This document shows positions 1-7,603 of a stretch of 49,539 bases of DNA, one piece after another (the first letter of the stretch is position 1; each line of letters opens with the position of its first letter). Under the pieces are notes generated by a model. It did not search any database. It had not been told where the DNA came from and saw only the letters and a list, made by a program, of their open reading frames with translations. Source of the DNA: a bacterium (GTDB lineage Archaea; Thermoplasmatota; Thermoplasmata; Lutacidiplasmatales; UBA184); contig DAIDCO010000004.1 in NCBI GenBank assembly GCA_027309555.1, positions 1-49,539 on the forward strand. Direction: 5' to 3'. The translations under genes were made by a program, and so were the position numbers.

Positions 1-248
1 GGGCGGAAGGTCTCGAGGCGTACCTGTCGCTCGCGCGCGCGACCGCGCGACCGGTGGTGCGCTTCGCCGTCGCCGCCGCGGCGGTCGAAGCCGCCCGGAT
101 CGGGGTGCCGAGCACGGTAGTGGTCCTGGACCGGGAGCTGCCGCAGCTCCTGTCGGCGTTCGCGGTCGGGAACCCGCCGCCGCTCGACGTGCGTCCGCTC
201 CCCGCGCTAGGCGGGCGCGGGCGGCGGCACCCCGGCCGCACTGGGTGA
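1..248 (+). CDS. C-terminal end of an unrecognised protein (5' cut by window)
   Basis: An open frame runs in from the window edge (codons starting at base 3) and stops at a TGA at 246-248, giving about 81 residues. The visible part is Ala/Val-rich and looks like the end of an alpha/beta domain, but I recognise no motif. It converges on the ABC ATPase gene and overlaps its 3' end by about 42 bases on the opposite strand. The last 20 residues (Gly/Arg-rich) may therefore be read-through past an ancestral stop. No function is assigned. It could also be chance coding in GC-rich DNA, although the open frame right up to the edge favours a real gene end. Confidence 0.4.
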   Translation, partial: AEGLEAYLSLARATARPVVRFAVAAAAVEAARIGVPSTVVVLDRELPQLLSAFAVGNPPPLDVRPLPALGGRGRRHPGRTG

Positions 249-1532
249 GACCGCGAGCTCCGCCCGCAGCGCGGCCAGGACACCTGTGAGGTCGTCCACG
301 TTCCTCGCCCCGGCCGCGCGGAGCTCGGCAACGATCGCTTCCGCCCGGCCCCCGGTAAAGTCTCGCTCGGCGATGGGCGGAAGGCGGACGAGCAGGGTCG
401 GTACCTGCGAGACGTAGGGGAGTAGGTCTTCGAGATTCGCGAGATTCGAGGGGCCCACGGCGAACGGGGCGATGACGATCGCCCGGGCCGCGGCGAGGAG
501 CGTTCGATGCTGGACGCGCACCTCGGGACCGAGCGGGGCGAAGGGGCTCTCGATGGCGCTCGGGATCCCGAGCGCCTCCGCGACCTCGGCGTCCGAGTCG
601 AGGAGGTGGAGCGCGCCCGCCGTGACTCGATACCCTTGTTCCGAGAGCCCGCGGAGGATCGGGGCTGCCGCGCCTCCTCCTCCCACCACGTGGACCGGCC
701 CCACGAACGGGGAAGGGAAGGTGCGGGGCGCCGTGACCGTGATCTGGTGGGGCACGAGGTACGGAAGGCCGGTGCGGCGGTCCCGCTCGAGGTCGGCGGA
801 GACTCCCCAGACCCGGGCCAGCAGGTCCTCGGAGAGGACCTCGGTCGGGGGCCCGTCGGCGACGCGGCGTCCGTGAGAGAGCACGACCAACCGGCCGGCG
901 AACCGCGCCGCGAGGTTGAGGTCGTGAAGTGCCGCGACCACCGTGACCCCCCGGGAGCGGGAGAGGGCGCGCACGCGGCCCAGGAGGTCGAGCTGGTGGC
1001 CAATGTCGAGATGCGTGGTCGGTTCATCGAGGAGCAGGAGCCTCGGCTCCTGGGCCAACGCGCGCGCAAGAATCGCTCGTTGCCGTTCCCCACCGCTGAC
1101 CGACAGTACGCCGTCGGCCGCACGCGCGCCCAGTCCGACCTCGTCCAGAAGCCGCAGGGCAAGCCGTCGGTCCCCCACCGACTCCCCTTCGAGCATGCCC
1201 CGGTGCGCATATCGCCCGTACGCCACGTAGTCGAGGAGAGGGACGTTGTCCCGCATCGGCTCGTCCTGGGGCACCCACGCTACGCGACGGGCCCGCTCGA
1301 GCGGGGTCAGTTCCTCGACGCGGTCTCCGAAGATCCTCGCGTGCCCTTCCGACGGTTGGAGGAAGCCGAGCGCGGTTCGGAGGAGGGTCGTCTTCCCCGA
1401 TCCGTTGGGACCGACCAAAGCCACGAACTCGCCTGCGCGGACTCGGAAGCTCACTCCGACGAGGGCGGCACGGGAGCCGAACCGCACGACGAGGTCGCGC
1501 ACCTCGAGAGCAAGCGGCTCGTCCCCGGTCAT
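207..1532 (-). CDS. btuD: ABC transporter ATPase, cobalamin/siderophore importer type (BtuD/FecE-like) with extra C-terminal domain
   Basis: This is the nucleotide-binding subunit that would energise import through the adjacent permease. Visible motifs are Walker A GPNGSGKT (residues 41-48), signature VSGGE (145-149), Walker B LLLLDEP (165-171) and the H-loop ALHD near 201. The ATPase ends near residue 265. A further ~165 residues follow, starting with VVGGGGAA (282-289), which looks like a Rossmann-type nucleotide-binding loop. I recall haloarchaeal BtuD proteins also having C-terminal extensions, but I do not know this domain's role. The start is the ATG that overlaps the permease stop as ATGA, with a purine-rich stretch before it; a longer upstream frame would run deep into the permease gene. 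Substrate (B12 or iron chelate) is inferred from family and operon only. Confidence 0.85.
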   Translation of the reverse strand: MTGDEPLALEVRDLVVRFGSRAALVGVSFRVRAGEFVALVGPNGSGKTTLLRTALGFLQPSEGHARIFGDRVEELTPLERARRVAWVPQDEPMRDNVPLLDYVAYGRYAHRGMLEGESVGDRRLALRLLDEVGLGARAADGVLSVSGGERQRAILARALAQEPRLLLLDEPTTHLDIGHQLDLLGRVRALSRSRGVTVVAALHDLNLAARFAGRLVVLSHGRRVADGPPTEVLSEDLLARVWGVSADLERDRRTGLPYLVPHQITVTAPRTFPSPFVGPVHVVGGGGAAAPILRGLSEQGYRVTAGALHLLDSDAEVAEALGIPSAIESPFAPLGPEVRVQHRTLLAAARAIVIAPFAVGPSNLANLEDLLPYVSQVPTLLVRLPPIAERDFTGGRAEAIVAELRAAGARNVDDLTGVLAALRAELAVSPSAAGVPPPAPA

Positions 1533-2608
1533 CCCCCTCCCATGGTCGAGCGCTCGCTGCGTCGGAACAGGATGGCGAGGAAGAACGGTACTCCGACGAA
1601 CGCCGTGAAGATCCCGATTGGAAGCTCGGCGAAGAACAGGTCGATGTCCCATGCAGCGAGGAGGAATACGGCCCCGACCACGAGCGAGCCGGCGAGCACG
1701 GCCCGGTAATCGACGGCGACCAGCCGACGAATGACGTGGGGGGCGACGAGTCCGACGAATCCGATAATCCCGGCAAAGGCGACCGCCGTGGCCGTGGCAA
1801 GGGACGCGAGCAGGATCAGTCGGACCCGGACCCTCGAGGGGTCGACCCCTACGCTCTGCGCGACGTCATTGCCCAGCTGGATGAGGTTCAGCTCTCGAGA
1901 GTGGAGGAGAAGTAAGAACGAAACAGCGAGGAGCACGAGAAATGTGATCCCGACCTCGGGCCAGGTCCCACCGGCCACCGAACCGAGCAGCCAGTCGGTG
2001 ATCTGAGTGCTCGCTTGGCGATTGTAGATGAGGAGGAAGGCAACGATCGAGGAGAGCAGGCTCGACAGCCCGACGCCGGCGAGGAGCAACGTCTCCACCG
2101 AACCGACTCGGCTTCGGGCGACCGCGAGCATCACGAGCCCCGTCGCGAGCGCTCCCGCGAACGCGAAGAGCGGGAGGGCGGCCGTGACCTGCGGCGACCC
2201 GATGAAGAAGACGAACACGATGACCGCGCCGAGCGTGCCTCCGCTCGAGATGCCGAGCAGGAACGGGTCCGCGAGCGGATTACGGAACAGCCCCTGGAGC
2301 GTACCGCCACTGATTCCAAGGGCGGCCCCGACCCCGATGGCGAGGAGAACAGCGGGGACGCGGATCTGCCAGACGATGACAAAGTACGTCGAGCAGGAGT
2401 CGGGAAGCGACGCTCCCGCGCAGGGGTTGGGGAAGAGGAGCCCCCCCGTGAGCTCGTGACCCAGCACCTGGAGCACGACCCCCGCCGGAATGGCCGTGGG
2501 ACCAAACAACGGTGAGACGAAGGCGAGGCCGGGCAGTCCGGCGACGAGGAGCCACAGCCAGCGATACGAGCGCCGCGGCGCTGGGTCGGTCGGGCCGCGC
2601 GGGTCCAC
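1529..2608 (-). CDS. btuC: FecCD/BtuC-family permease
   Basis: This 359-residue integral membrane protein is very hydrophobic throughout, with about ten segments. It contains family hallmarks such as GLFRNPLADPFLLGISSG near residues 105-122 and GLVAPHVIRRL in the region that contacts the ATPase, as in BtuC and FecCD. It would form the membrane channel through which the ligand released by the binding protein enters the cell. It starts with GTG, 22 bases after the binding-protein gene, and its stop overlaps the ATPase start by four bases, so the three genes are one operon (binding protein, permease, ATPase). The substrate cannot be told from the permease alone. Confidence 0.88.
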   Translation of the reverse strand: MDPRGPTDPAPRRSYRWLWLLVAGLPGLAFVSPLFGPTAIPAGVVLQVLGHELTGGLLFPNPCAGASLPDSCSTYFVIVWQIRVPAVLLAIGVGAALGISGGTLQGLFRNPLADPFLLGISSGGTLGAVIVFVFFIGSPQVTAALPLFAFAGALATGLVMLAVARSRVGSVETLLLAGVGLSSLLSSIVAFLLIYNRQASTQITDWLLGSVAGGTWPEVGITFLVLLAVSFLLLLHSRELNLIQLGNDVAQSVGVDPSRVRVRLILLASLATATAVAFAGIIGFVGLVAPHVIRRLVAVDYRAVLAGSLVVGAVFLLAAWDIDLFFAELPIGIFTAFVGVPFFLAILFRRSERSTMGGG

Positions 2609-2630
2609 GTCGATCGGGTCCCCGGCCGGC

Positions 2631-3665
2631 TCAGGGGTGGAAGATGGCGAGGAGGGCCGGCAATCCGTCCAAGATCATCGACGGATCCGGCTCCGTGAGG
2701 TAGTTCGAATCGATGCCGTACACGTGGCCGCCCTGCACCGCGGGCAGGCTCGACCAATCCGGGGCCGTCGTATAGTAACTTTCGTTGAGGCCGAAGCCGG
2801 TTCCGTACACCACGATGGCCGGGTTGTCCGCAAGCACAGTTTCCGCCGGAAGCTCTGGGTAGGGGTTCGAGTTCGTCGCGGAGATACTGGTGGCTCCCGC
2901 CAGCGTGACGAGCGAGGTCCCGAACGTTCCCGCGCCGTACGTCCAGTAACCATTCGAGTCCACGCTGTAGGTCACGAGCACGCTCGGGGTCGTGGAGAAC
3001 GTCGCCCGCGCAGCGCTTGCGTTCGCGAGCTCGACCGAGAGCTGGGAGTTGAGGATCGTCGCATTGGTCGCGACTCCGAAGATCTCCGCCAGCAACGTTA
3101 CGTCGCGGAGGATGCCCTCGAGGTCGGGCGGCTGGAGCATGACCACGGGAAGTCCGAGCACCGACCCGATCTGAGCGACCGCCGTTTGAGAGACGATTGT
3201 GGACGCAAGGACGAGGTCCGGCGTCGCGTTGGCGAGGTCTTCCAGCGTAAACACGGGGGCGACCTGGACGCACATGGACGGGGTGAGATTCCAGAGAGCC
3301 ACCTGGTCGGAGGAGTAGTCGTCGTAGAGCCCCCCGAGCGCGGTCGCATAGCAGTCCACGGCCACGACGTGCGCCCGCAAGCCGAGCCGGTACACCGTGT
3401 CCATGATGCTTGGGGAAAGCACCGCGACGCGGGCCGGGTCGAACGGTACGGTCACGCAGCGGCCGAGATCGTCGGTGAGGCTGAGGTTGCCGGCGGTCGC
3501 GCCGCCGGCGCACGTCGCGCCGGCGGCCGCGGGAGTGAGCGAGTAGAACAGCGCGGTGGCCCCCGCGGCGCCTCCTGCACACACTATCGCCGTGACGGCA
3601 AGCCATGTGAGAGAGACGGCCGTTCGCGAGGGACGGGCAGTCGCACGAGAGTCATTCAATGCCAT
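2631..3665 (-). CDS. btuF: Substrate-binding protein of the BtuF/FhuD (cluster A) type
   Basis: This 344-residue extracellular binding protein has an N-terminal hydrophobic anchor (about residues 13-38), no clear lipobox, and then a two-lobe periplasmic-binding fold. The DLGR and ARVAVLSPSIMDTVYRLG stretches begin lobe 1, and the segment about TPDLVLAS and NPAIVVYG matches the family's conserved loops. It would capture cobalamin or a chelate for the BtuCD-like pair downstream. I chose the ATG at 3665 over the GTG at 3683: the TATA-like box at 3691-3700 predicts transcription starting near 3670, so the GTG would not be transcribed and the ATG message is nearly leaderless. The substrate is not determined. 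Confidence 0.82.
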   Translation of the reverse strand: MALNDSRATARPSRTAVSLTWLAVTAIVCAGGAAGATALFYSLTPAAAGATCAGGATAGNLSLTDDLGRCVTVPFDPARVAVLSPSIMDTVYRLGLRAHVVAVDCYATALGGLYDDYSSDQVALWNLTPSMCVQVAPVFTLEDLANATPDLVLASTIVSQTAVAQIGSVLGLPVVMLQPPDLEGILRDVTLLAEIFGVATNATILNSQLSVELANASAARATFSTTPSVLVTYSVDSNGYWTYGAGTFGTSLVTLAGATSISATNSNPYPELPAETVLADNPAIVVYGTGFGLNESYYTTAPDWSSLPAVQGGHVYGIDSNYLTEPDPSMILDGLPALLAIFHP

Positions 3666-3690
3666 TGGATTCGAGACAAACACCGTTTCA

Positions 3691-3700
3691 CATAAGCTTT
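3691..3700 (-). promoter_or_regulatory. TATA-like box of the btuF-btuC-btuD operon
   Basis: On the minus strand the bases read AAAGCTTATG in otherwise GC-rich DNA. The centre lies about 30 bases before the ATG at 3665, the spacing expected for an archaeal promoter with a leaderless or very short leader. Confidence 0.5.
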
Positions 3701-4050
3701 CTCGCGGGGTTCGGGGCCCACACTCCCTCGTCGTGGCGTCGTGCCTCGGTGTCCGCTCACCCGCCGACCCGAGCGAGGTCCCTCCGTACTGGCCGCCCTT
3801 GTCGAGGTCTCGGTCTCGCTGGCCTCGGGGCGGGGGGGCGGCCGCACGAGCGGGAACTCCCTCCGCGAACGGTTCCGATGACGGGGGAACGCGGGAGCTC
3901 AGGTACTCACCGATCTGAGGACGCCGGATCCGTTGCCGCGGCCGGGAGGGGGGACTATCCGCCCGACACCAACCGGAGGCGGCCGCCTCCCGCGGGCAGG
4001 ATCGTCAGAAGAGCTGCCCTCCCAATGCTCGCTGCGCGGGGTTGCATCAC
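3701..4050. other. Intergenic stretch with no gene seen
   Basis: Between the importer operon promoter and the tRNA-Trp promoter there is no frame with family motifs or a plausible start signal. I checked for a cobalamin riboswitch, but the operon leader is too short to hold one. Nothing else is supported here. Confidence 0.4.
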
Positions 4051-4060
4051 AAAGGATATC
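4051..4060 (+). promoter_or_regulatory. TATA-like box of tRNA-Trp
   Basis: The sequence AAAGGATATC is centred about 32 bases before the first tRNA base at 4088, consistent with a start site a few bases upstream of the mature 5' end. Confidence 0.5.
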
Positions 4061-4087
4061 ACCCCGCGCAGCCCCCTGTGCAGTCGT

Positions 4088-4247
4088 GGGAGCATAGGCT
4101 AATCTGGTAGACCAGCGGGCTCCAGTCAGGGCGGTCGGTCGACCCCCTGGGATTAGGGTCTGCGGAGGGGCGCACTGCGCCCCCATGACGAGTGACTGGA
4201 GCGCGCGGAGAGACCCGCATATCGGGGTTCAAATCCCCGTGCTCCCA
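4088..4247 (+). tRNA. tRNA-Trp (anticodon CCA) with an 87-nt intron
   Basis: A full cloverleaf is visible. The acceptor stem is GGGAGCA (4088-4094) with TGCTCCC (4240-4246), and the discriminator is A4247. The D-loop carries GG (4106-4107). Anticodon stem GCGGG (4115-4119) pairs with CCCGC (4214-4218). Anticodon CCA is 4122-4124, and the T-arm is CGGGG-TTCAAAT-CCCCG (4223-4239). CCA is not encoded. The D-stem has one C-A mismatch (positions 12-23). The two halves of the anticodon arm are separated by an intron after position 37, the usual archaeal site. Mature length is 73 nt. Confidence 0.92.
4126..4212 (+). other. Intron of pre-tRNA-Trp with a segment antisense to the anticodon loop
   Basis: Splice sites are predicted at AG^T (4125/4126) and AG^A (4212/4213). 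In this model CTCC (4120-4123) pairs with GGAG (4207-4210), leaving 3-nt bulges, as in the bulge-helix-bulge substrate of the archaeal endonuclease; the inner helix beyond it is weak. The intron also holds TGACTGGAGC (4193-4202), a perfect 10-nt complement of GCTCCAGTCA (4119-4128), which spans the anticodon loop and the 5' splice site. It follows a near-consensus box C (ATGACGA, 4185-4191). In haloarchaea the tRNA-Trp intron is a box C/D guide RNA; here I see no convincing box D, so that role is only a possibility. Confidence 0.65.
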
Positions 4248-4490
4248 TCTCCTTCCATCCGGGGACTCCCGGTCAGGTCGGCCGACTGAGTGGTCCCGTC
4301 AGGGAACCCTCTGCTTAGACAAGGGTCAGAAGAGTCGATGGACGAACCCCGCCGCACGCAAAGCGCAGGATTCGTACGGGGGGAACCGATCTAACCCTGG
4401 GTGTTACGAATCGTGCCGTTCCAAACGAATCGATTTCGGGACCCGAAGTGCACCATCGGAGTCATCTTCTAACGCGTTGTCCTGTCGGGC

Positions 4491-5162
4491 ATGAGGGATC
4501 GGGAACCGTTCGAGGTAGCCCCGCGGACGCGAACCTCGACTCCTCCGAGGCCCGCCCGCAGCACGACGCGTTCGGTCTCAGCCGTGCTCTTCCTCGTTGC
4601 CGGGGTGTGCGCCATAGCGTCCGCTTTCGTGGCGTGGTGGTCCTACACATTCAACGGATTCACCATGCTGTTTCTCCCCGGGGCGTCGTGGACCTGGTCG
4701 GCCGGTAGCATAACATCAACCCAGAGCTTTGCCAGCACCGGCTTGGGTCCCGTGGGCAGTCTCTATGAGGCGATTCTCGCGCTCGCGATCATCGCGGGGC
4801 TCCTGGGTATCGTTGCAGGGTCCCTTGGCCTTGCTTCGGTCCTCGGCCGGCGGAAAGAGCCCCGCAGAGGGGTTGTCGAGGGACTGGTCATCACGACCGT
4901 CGTGCTCCTCGGAGCCGCAGCTGTCCTCGCTCCTGCCATTCAGCCTTGGGCAATCAACGATTCGACCAACCACTCCCGTTGCAACGGTCTCAATGGCACG
5001 TCGCCGTGCAGTTCCTTCTGGGGCAGTCAATCGGGGGTTTCGTGGGGGCCGGCGATTGGGTGGTACCTGGCAGCCACGGGGCTTGCCCTTACGATCCTGG
5101 GGCTGTGGCTCTGGGGATCCGGTCGGACCGAGAATGCATCGAGCGGCACGGCCAGGAGTTGA
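4491..5162 (+). CDS. Orphan membrane protein with four predicted segments
   Basis: This 223-residue protein has hydrophobic segments at about 29-50, 90-118, 130-152 and 186-208. A polar, probably extracellular loop between the third and fourth carries several Asn-X-Ser/Thr sites and two Cys. The Arg/Pro-rich N-terminal 27 residues look cytoplasmic. I recognise no family. It lies between tRNA-Trp and a degenerate copy of the tRNA 3' end, next to another orphan membrane protein, so it may belong to an integrated or duplicated segment. The start ATG lacks a clear ribosome-binding site or TATA box. Confidence 0.6.
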   Translation: MRDREPFEVAPRTRTSTPPRPARSTTRSVSAVLFLVAGVCAIASAFVAWWSYTFNGFTMLFLPGASWTWSAGSITSTQSFASTGLGPVGSLYEAILALAIIAGLLGIVAGSLGLASVLGRRKEPRRGVVEGLVITTVVLLGAAAVLAPAIQPWAINDSTNHSRCNGLNGTSPCSSFWGSQSGVSWGPAIGWYLAATGLALTILGLWLWGSGRTENASSGTARS

Positions 5163-5351
5163 CAATCCGGTCGGCTATCGTTTCCCCGATAGCGGAGGGG
5201 CTGGCGCATGAAAATGAACCGTTGATTTGTAACCCCCCAGGATGCCTAAGGCCATCGACGATTCTGACCCAGGCATTCACGAATGGTGCGCTGTTCAGGC
5301 CAATGCGGAACGAACCAAGGTCACATAATTCGGGTTGAGGACATCTCCGCC

Positions 5352-5828
5352 GTGGCCAAGCCTCGGAAATGGGGAAGAGTCGTCACCTATCTCGCCGGCG
5401 CCGCGCTCGTGCTCCTGCTCGTCCAGTACTTTCTCGGGCTATGGACGAACGTCTACGCCCCGGCTCAGTTTGCCTCGTTCGATCACGGCTCGGGGGCTAA
5501 CTACCCCCCCTCGCTGAACGTCCACATCACGATCGCCGACGTGCTCTTCCTTCTCTCCATCGTCGCGCTGGTATTCGCTGCGCTAGCACGGCAGCTTCGG
5601 CTGATCGTCGCTTCGATTGTGCTCATGGTCTCCATCTTTGTCGCGGGAGAGTTCGGGATGGCGTTCGTGAACTCCGCCCCGAACGACCCGATTGACTCCT
5701 TCGGAATGGGAGCGATGTTCCTCGTCGCGCTGTTTTCCGCGGCGGCGCTCGTCATGCTGTCCGCAAGAGCACGGTCCGCAGAGGGCCCCGAGGCGACGCC
5801 CACCGCCTCCAGCCCCCGTCCCAGCTAG
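5352..5828 (+). CDS. Small four-helix membrane protein of unknown function
   Basis: From the GTG at 5352 this is 158 residues with four hydrophobic segments: about 9-29, 57-77, 84-105 and 116-135. A short extracellular loop after the first (FASFDHGSGANYPP) precedes the conserved-looking LNVHITIADVLFLLS helix, which has a His in the membrane. The upstream frame is open to 5283, but the extra residues are polar and Cys-containing and do not look like a membrane protein N-terminus. The family is not identified; small archaeal and actinobacterial four-helix proteins look similar. It sits inside the region bounded by the tRNA-Trp 3'-end repeats. Confidence 0.6.
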   Translation: MAKPRKWGRVVTYLAGAALVLLLVQYFLGLWTNVYAPAQFASFDHGSGANYPPSLNVHITIADVLFLLSIVALVFAALARQLRLIVASIVLMVSIFVAGEFGMAFVNSAPNDPIDSFGMGAMFLVALFSAAALVMLSARARSAEGPEATPTASSPRPS

Positions 5829-6423
5829 GACTCGACCCTTCTTAGATTCGGACGAACCCTGTCCGCCCCTCTCCGTTGTACCCGCCCGACCTCTATGGCT
5901 TTCGAGGATCAGATGCGGACGTTCACGATACGTACGCCTTTCCGGATGCCCCAGCGTGTGTTTTCCATGGTGATGCGTGCTCCCCCAGGCGCGGATCAGC
6001 TAGTGCGGGCGGCACCGCTCGCGCGGGTCCCGAAGAATGGGGTCGCCACCCTCCCCCCCGAAGGTCCCCGCGAGAGTCTCGTCGACCTGGTCCCCTGGAA
6101 CGTTTCCTGATACCACGCCACGGGGAGAACCGCCGTAAAGTGGTGGTGTAAAGGGGCGGTTCCCCGTGCTCCCAAATCCCTTCGTGGCGGCAATGCCGGT
6201 CGGGAAGGGCCGGCCAATGGTCCCCCCCCAGGGAGTACCCTCCACCTTGGGTGATTTCACGGGGGTCGACGGGCGGATCCGAGCGCACGGAAATTCGCCG
6301 TCTCGAGCGGGAGTTGGGGGGGTCGGACGATGGATACCCTCCCGAGAGTCGTCGATCCGCTGTCGGGTGAGTGCGAGCGTATCGACCGACAAAGCGTCTC
6401 TGGATTCCTCCGCGCTTCGGGAC
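5829..6423. other. Gene-free stretch holding a degenerate tRNA-Trp 3' end
   Basis: No convincing coding region is seen in these ~600 bases; a 71-codon open frame at 5895 has no recognisable motif or start signal. The notable content is the repeat at 6162-6246, described separately. The 3' part may be the downstream region of the minus-strand membrane protein gene that ends at 6424. Confidence 0.4.
6162..6246 (+). repeat. Degenerate copy of the tRNA-Trp 3' end and its downstream flank
   Basis: CCCCGTGCTCCCA here is identical to the last 13 bases of tRNA-Trp (4235-4247), and it is preceded by a collapsed T-arm (GGGG-CGGTT-CCCC). The following ~70 bases keep gapped similarity to the tRNA flank: shared blocks include CCGGTC, GGCCG, TGGTCCC, CAGGGA and ACCCT in the same order. 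This is the pattern of a duplicated 3' end or an old att site. Confidence 0.5.
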
Positions 6424-6864
6424 TCAACGCAAGGTACCGGGAAGATGTCTTCCCGACGATCCCCCGACAACCATCATCACGATGGCGGCCAGGATACCGA
6501 CCACTGCGAACCCCTCCATCGCGTACAGTGCGGAGTTACTGCCGTCGAGGAGGAAGGCCGTGCCGGCGATGGTCGCTCCCAGCGCTGCGATCGCGGCGAG
6601 ACCCGCGGAGGCTCGCGGCAGGGGTGGGTAATGGCGACCTACGGAGGAAAAAGCGTACCCCGCGACCCCGAGGGTGACGAGCGCCAGGCCGATGTGGCCT
6701 GCGAGGGTCACCGGAAGGTAGCCGCTCTCCAAGGCCAGGGAGCCCCCGACGGCCGAGGTCAGTAGAAACATCACGAGTACCCGCGCTCCCCAGACCCGGA
6801 GGGAGGGTCCTGCGGTCGCCTCCGCACTCCGGGGGGTCTTGGGCGCAGCGGACTGTGTTGCCAT
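6424..6864 (-). CDS. Small four-helix membrane protein (unknown)
   Basis: This 146-residue protein has hydrophobic segments at about 27-46, 52-71, 83-103 and 112-133, with short polar ends. A GHIGLALVTLGVAGYAF stretch in the second segment includes a His, reminiscent of small membrane proteins of unknown function, but I assign no family. It starts two bases after the stop of the AhpD-like gene and is surely co-transcribed with it. A longer start at 6915 would overlap that gene and is rejected. The pairing suggests a shared stress or redox role, which is inference only. Confidence 0.65.
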   Translation of the reverse strand: MATQSAAPKTPRSAEATAGPSLRVWGARVLVMFLLTSAVGGSLALESGYLPVTLAGHIGLALVTLGVAGYAFSSVGRHYPPLPRASAGLAAIAALGATIAGTAFLLDGSNSALYAMEGFAVVGILAAIVMMVVGGSSGRHLPGTLR

Positions 6865-6866
6865 CG

Positions 6867-7418
6867 TCAGTTCGGGTTTCTCGCAGTCGTCTCGCGGGTC
6901 GCTTCGGAGGCCCACTTCCTGGCGGCTTCGGGGTCGTCTCCGTCCCAGTCCGCGGCGACCTGTCGCGTGGTGACGTTGAGGCGGTTATACAGGTTCTGGG
7001 TGGCGACGCCGAGGACCAGGAACGCCAGCTCGCGCTCTTGGAAGTGGCGCGCCGCCTCGTCCCATACCACGTCGGGAACAGGGTCCGACCGGTCGCTCAA
7101 CCGTGTCATCGCCTCCGCGAGGGCGAGTGCGGCTCGCTCCGGAGCCGTGAACCGCGTCGACTCCCTCCACGCAGAGACGGCGAAGAGCCTCTCCTCGGTC
7201 TCTCCGAACTTCCTCAGCAACATGCAGCCTCCATCGAGGCAAAGGGCGCAGCCGTTCAGCTGGCTGGCTCGGAGCATGGCGAGAGCGAGGGCGCGCGCGG
7301 GCGGTCCCTGGAGCTGACCGAGGAGTTGCCCAAGGGTCTGTAAGGGGGCCATCGCCTCGGGAACGATCGCCGCCGGGTTCCTCAGTCGGGTCTTGGGCGT
7401 CACCGTGGCCGTCTGCAT
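6867..7418 (-). CDS. Carboxymuconolactone decarboxylase/AhpD-family protein lacking the motif His
   Basis: This 183-residue all-helical protein belongs to the AhpD/CMD family of peroxidase-related alkylhydroperoxidase-like proteins. The active-site region SQLNGCALCLDGG has the redox pair C57 and C60, but the family's CxxCxxxH has Gly at position 64 instead of His, with an additional Cys at 65. The second half (ALALAEAMTRLSD and later LGVATQNLYNRLNVTTR) is typical. In AhpD the Cys pair reduces peroxide with help from the His, so activity may be altered. The start is the ATG at 7418, behind a GAGGAG site and about 58 bases from the TATA box; the ATG at 7457 would precede the predicted transcript start. 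It heads a two-gene operon with the membrane protein downstream. Confidence 0.82.
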   Translation of the reverse strand: MQTATVTPKTRLRNPAAIVPEAMAPLQTLGQLLGQLQGPPARALALAMLRASQLNGCALCLDGGCMLLRKFGETEERLFAVSAWRESTRFTAPERAALALAEAMTRLSDRSDPVPDVVWDEAARHFQERELAFLVLGVATQNLYNRLNVTTRQVAADWDGDDPEAARKWASEATRETTARNPN

Positions 7419-7473
7419 CTTTCTTCGCTCCTCGGCGCAGTCGCCTGCGCGTCCCATTACATAACCAAATTAG

Positions 7474-7479
7474 TATATA
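7474..7479 (-). promoter_or_regulatory. TATA box of the AhpD-like gene
   Basis: TATATA lies in an AT-rich patch within GC-rich DNA. It predicts transcription starting near 7451 with a leader of about 33 bases containing a GAGGAG site before the ATG at 7418. Confidence 0.5.
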
Positions 7480-7568
7480 CAGTACGGGTCCCCGTCCAGA
7501 ACCATCCGCGGCGTTCGTCCCAATACGAAAGTGGAGTGGTCCGCTCAACGGCTCACGCGAGGGATAGG

Positions 7569-7576
7569 TAATTAAT
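7569..7576 (+). promoter_or_regulatory. TATA-like box of the ArsR-family gene
   Basis: TAATTAAT predicts a start site near 7598, six bases before the ATG at 7604. This supports the downstream Met as the true start and a leaderless message. Confidence 0.45.
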
Positions 7577-7603
7577 GCCGTAGTTATGCTTAACCGACCC
7601 AGC

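Noticed and set aside
3666-4050. Cobalamin riboswitch before the BtuF-like gene
   Set aside because: The predicted leader is only a few bases and no conserved B12-box-like sequence is seen.
4170-4212. Full box C/D guide RNA in the tRNA-Trp intron
   Set aside because: Only a near-consensus box C and an antisense are seen; there is no CTGA box D at the required position, so it is reported only as a possibility.
5895-6110. A 71-codon frame as a small protein
   Set aside because: It has no recognisable motif, no ribosome-binding site or well-placed TATA element, and it lies in a stretch holding a decayed tRNA copy.
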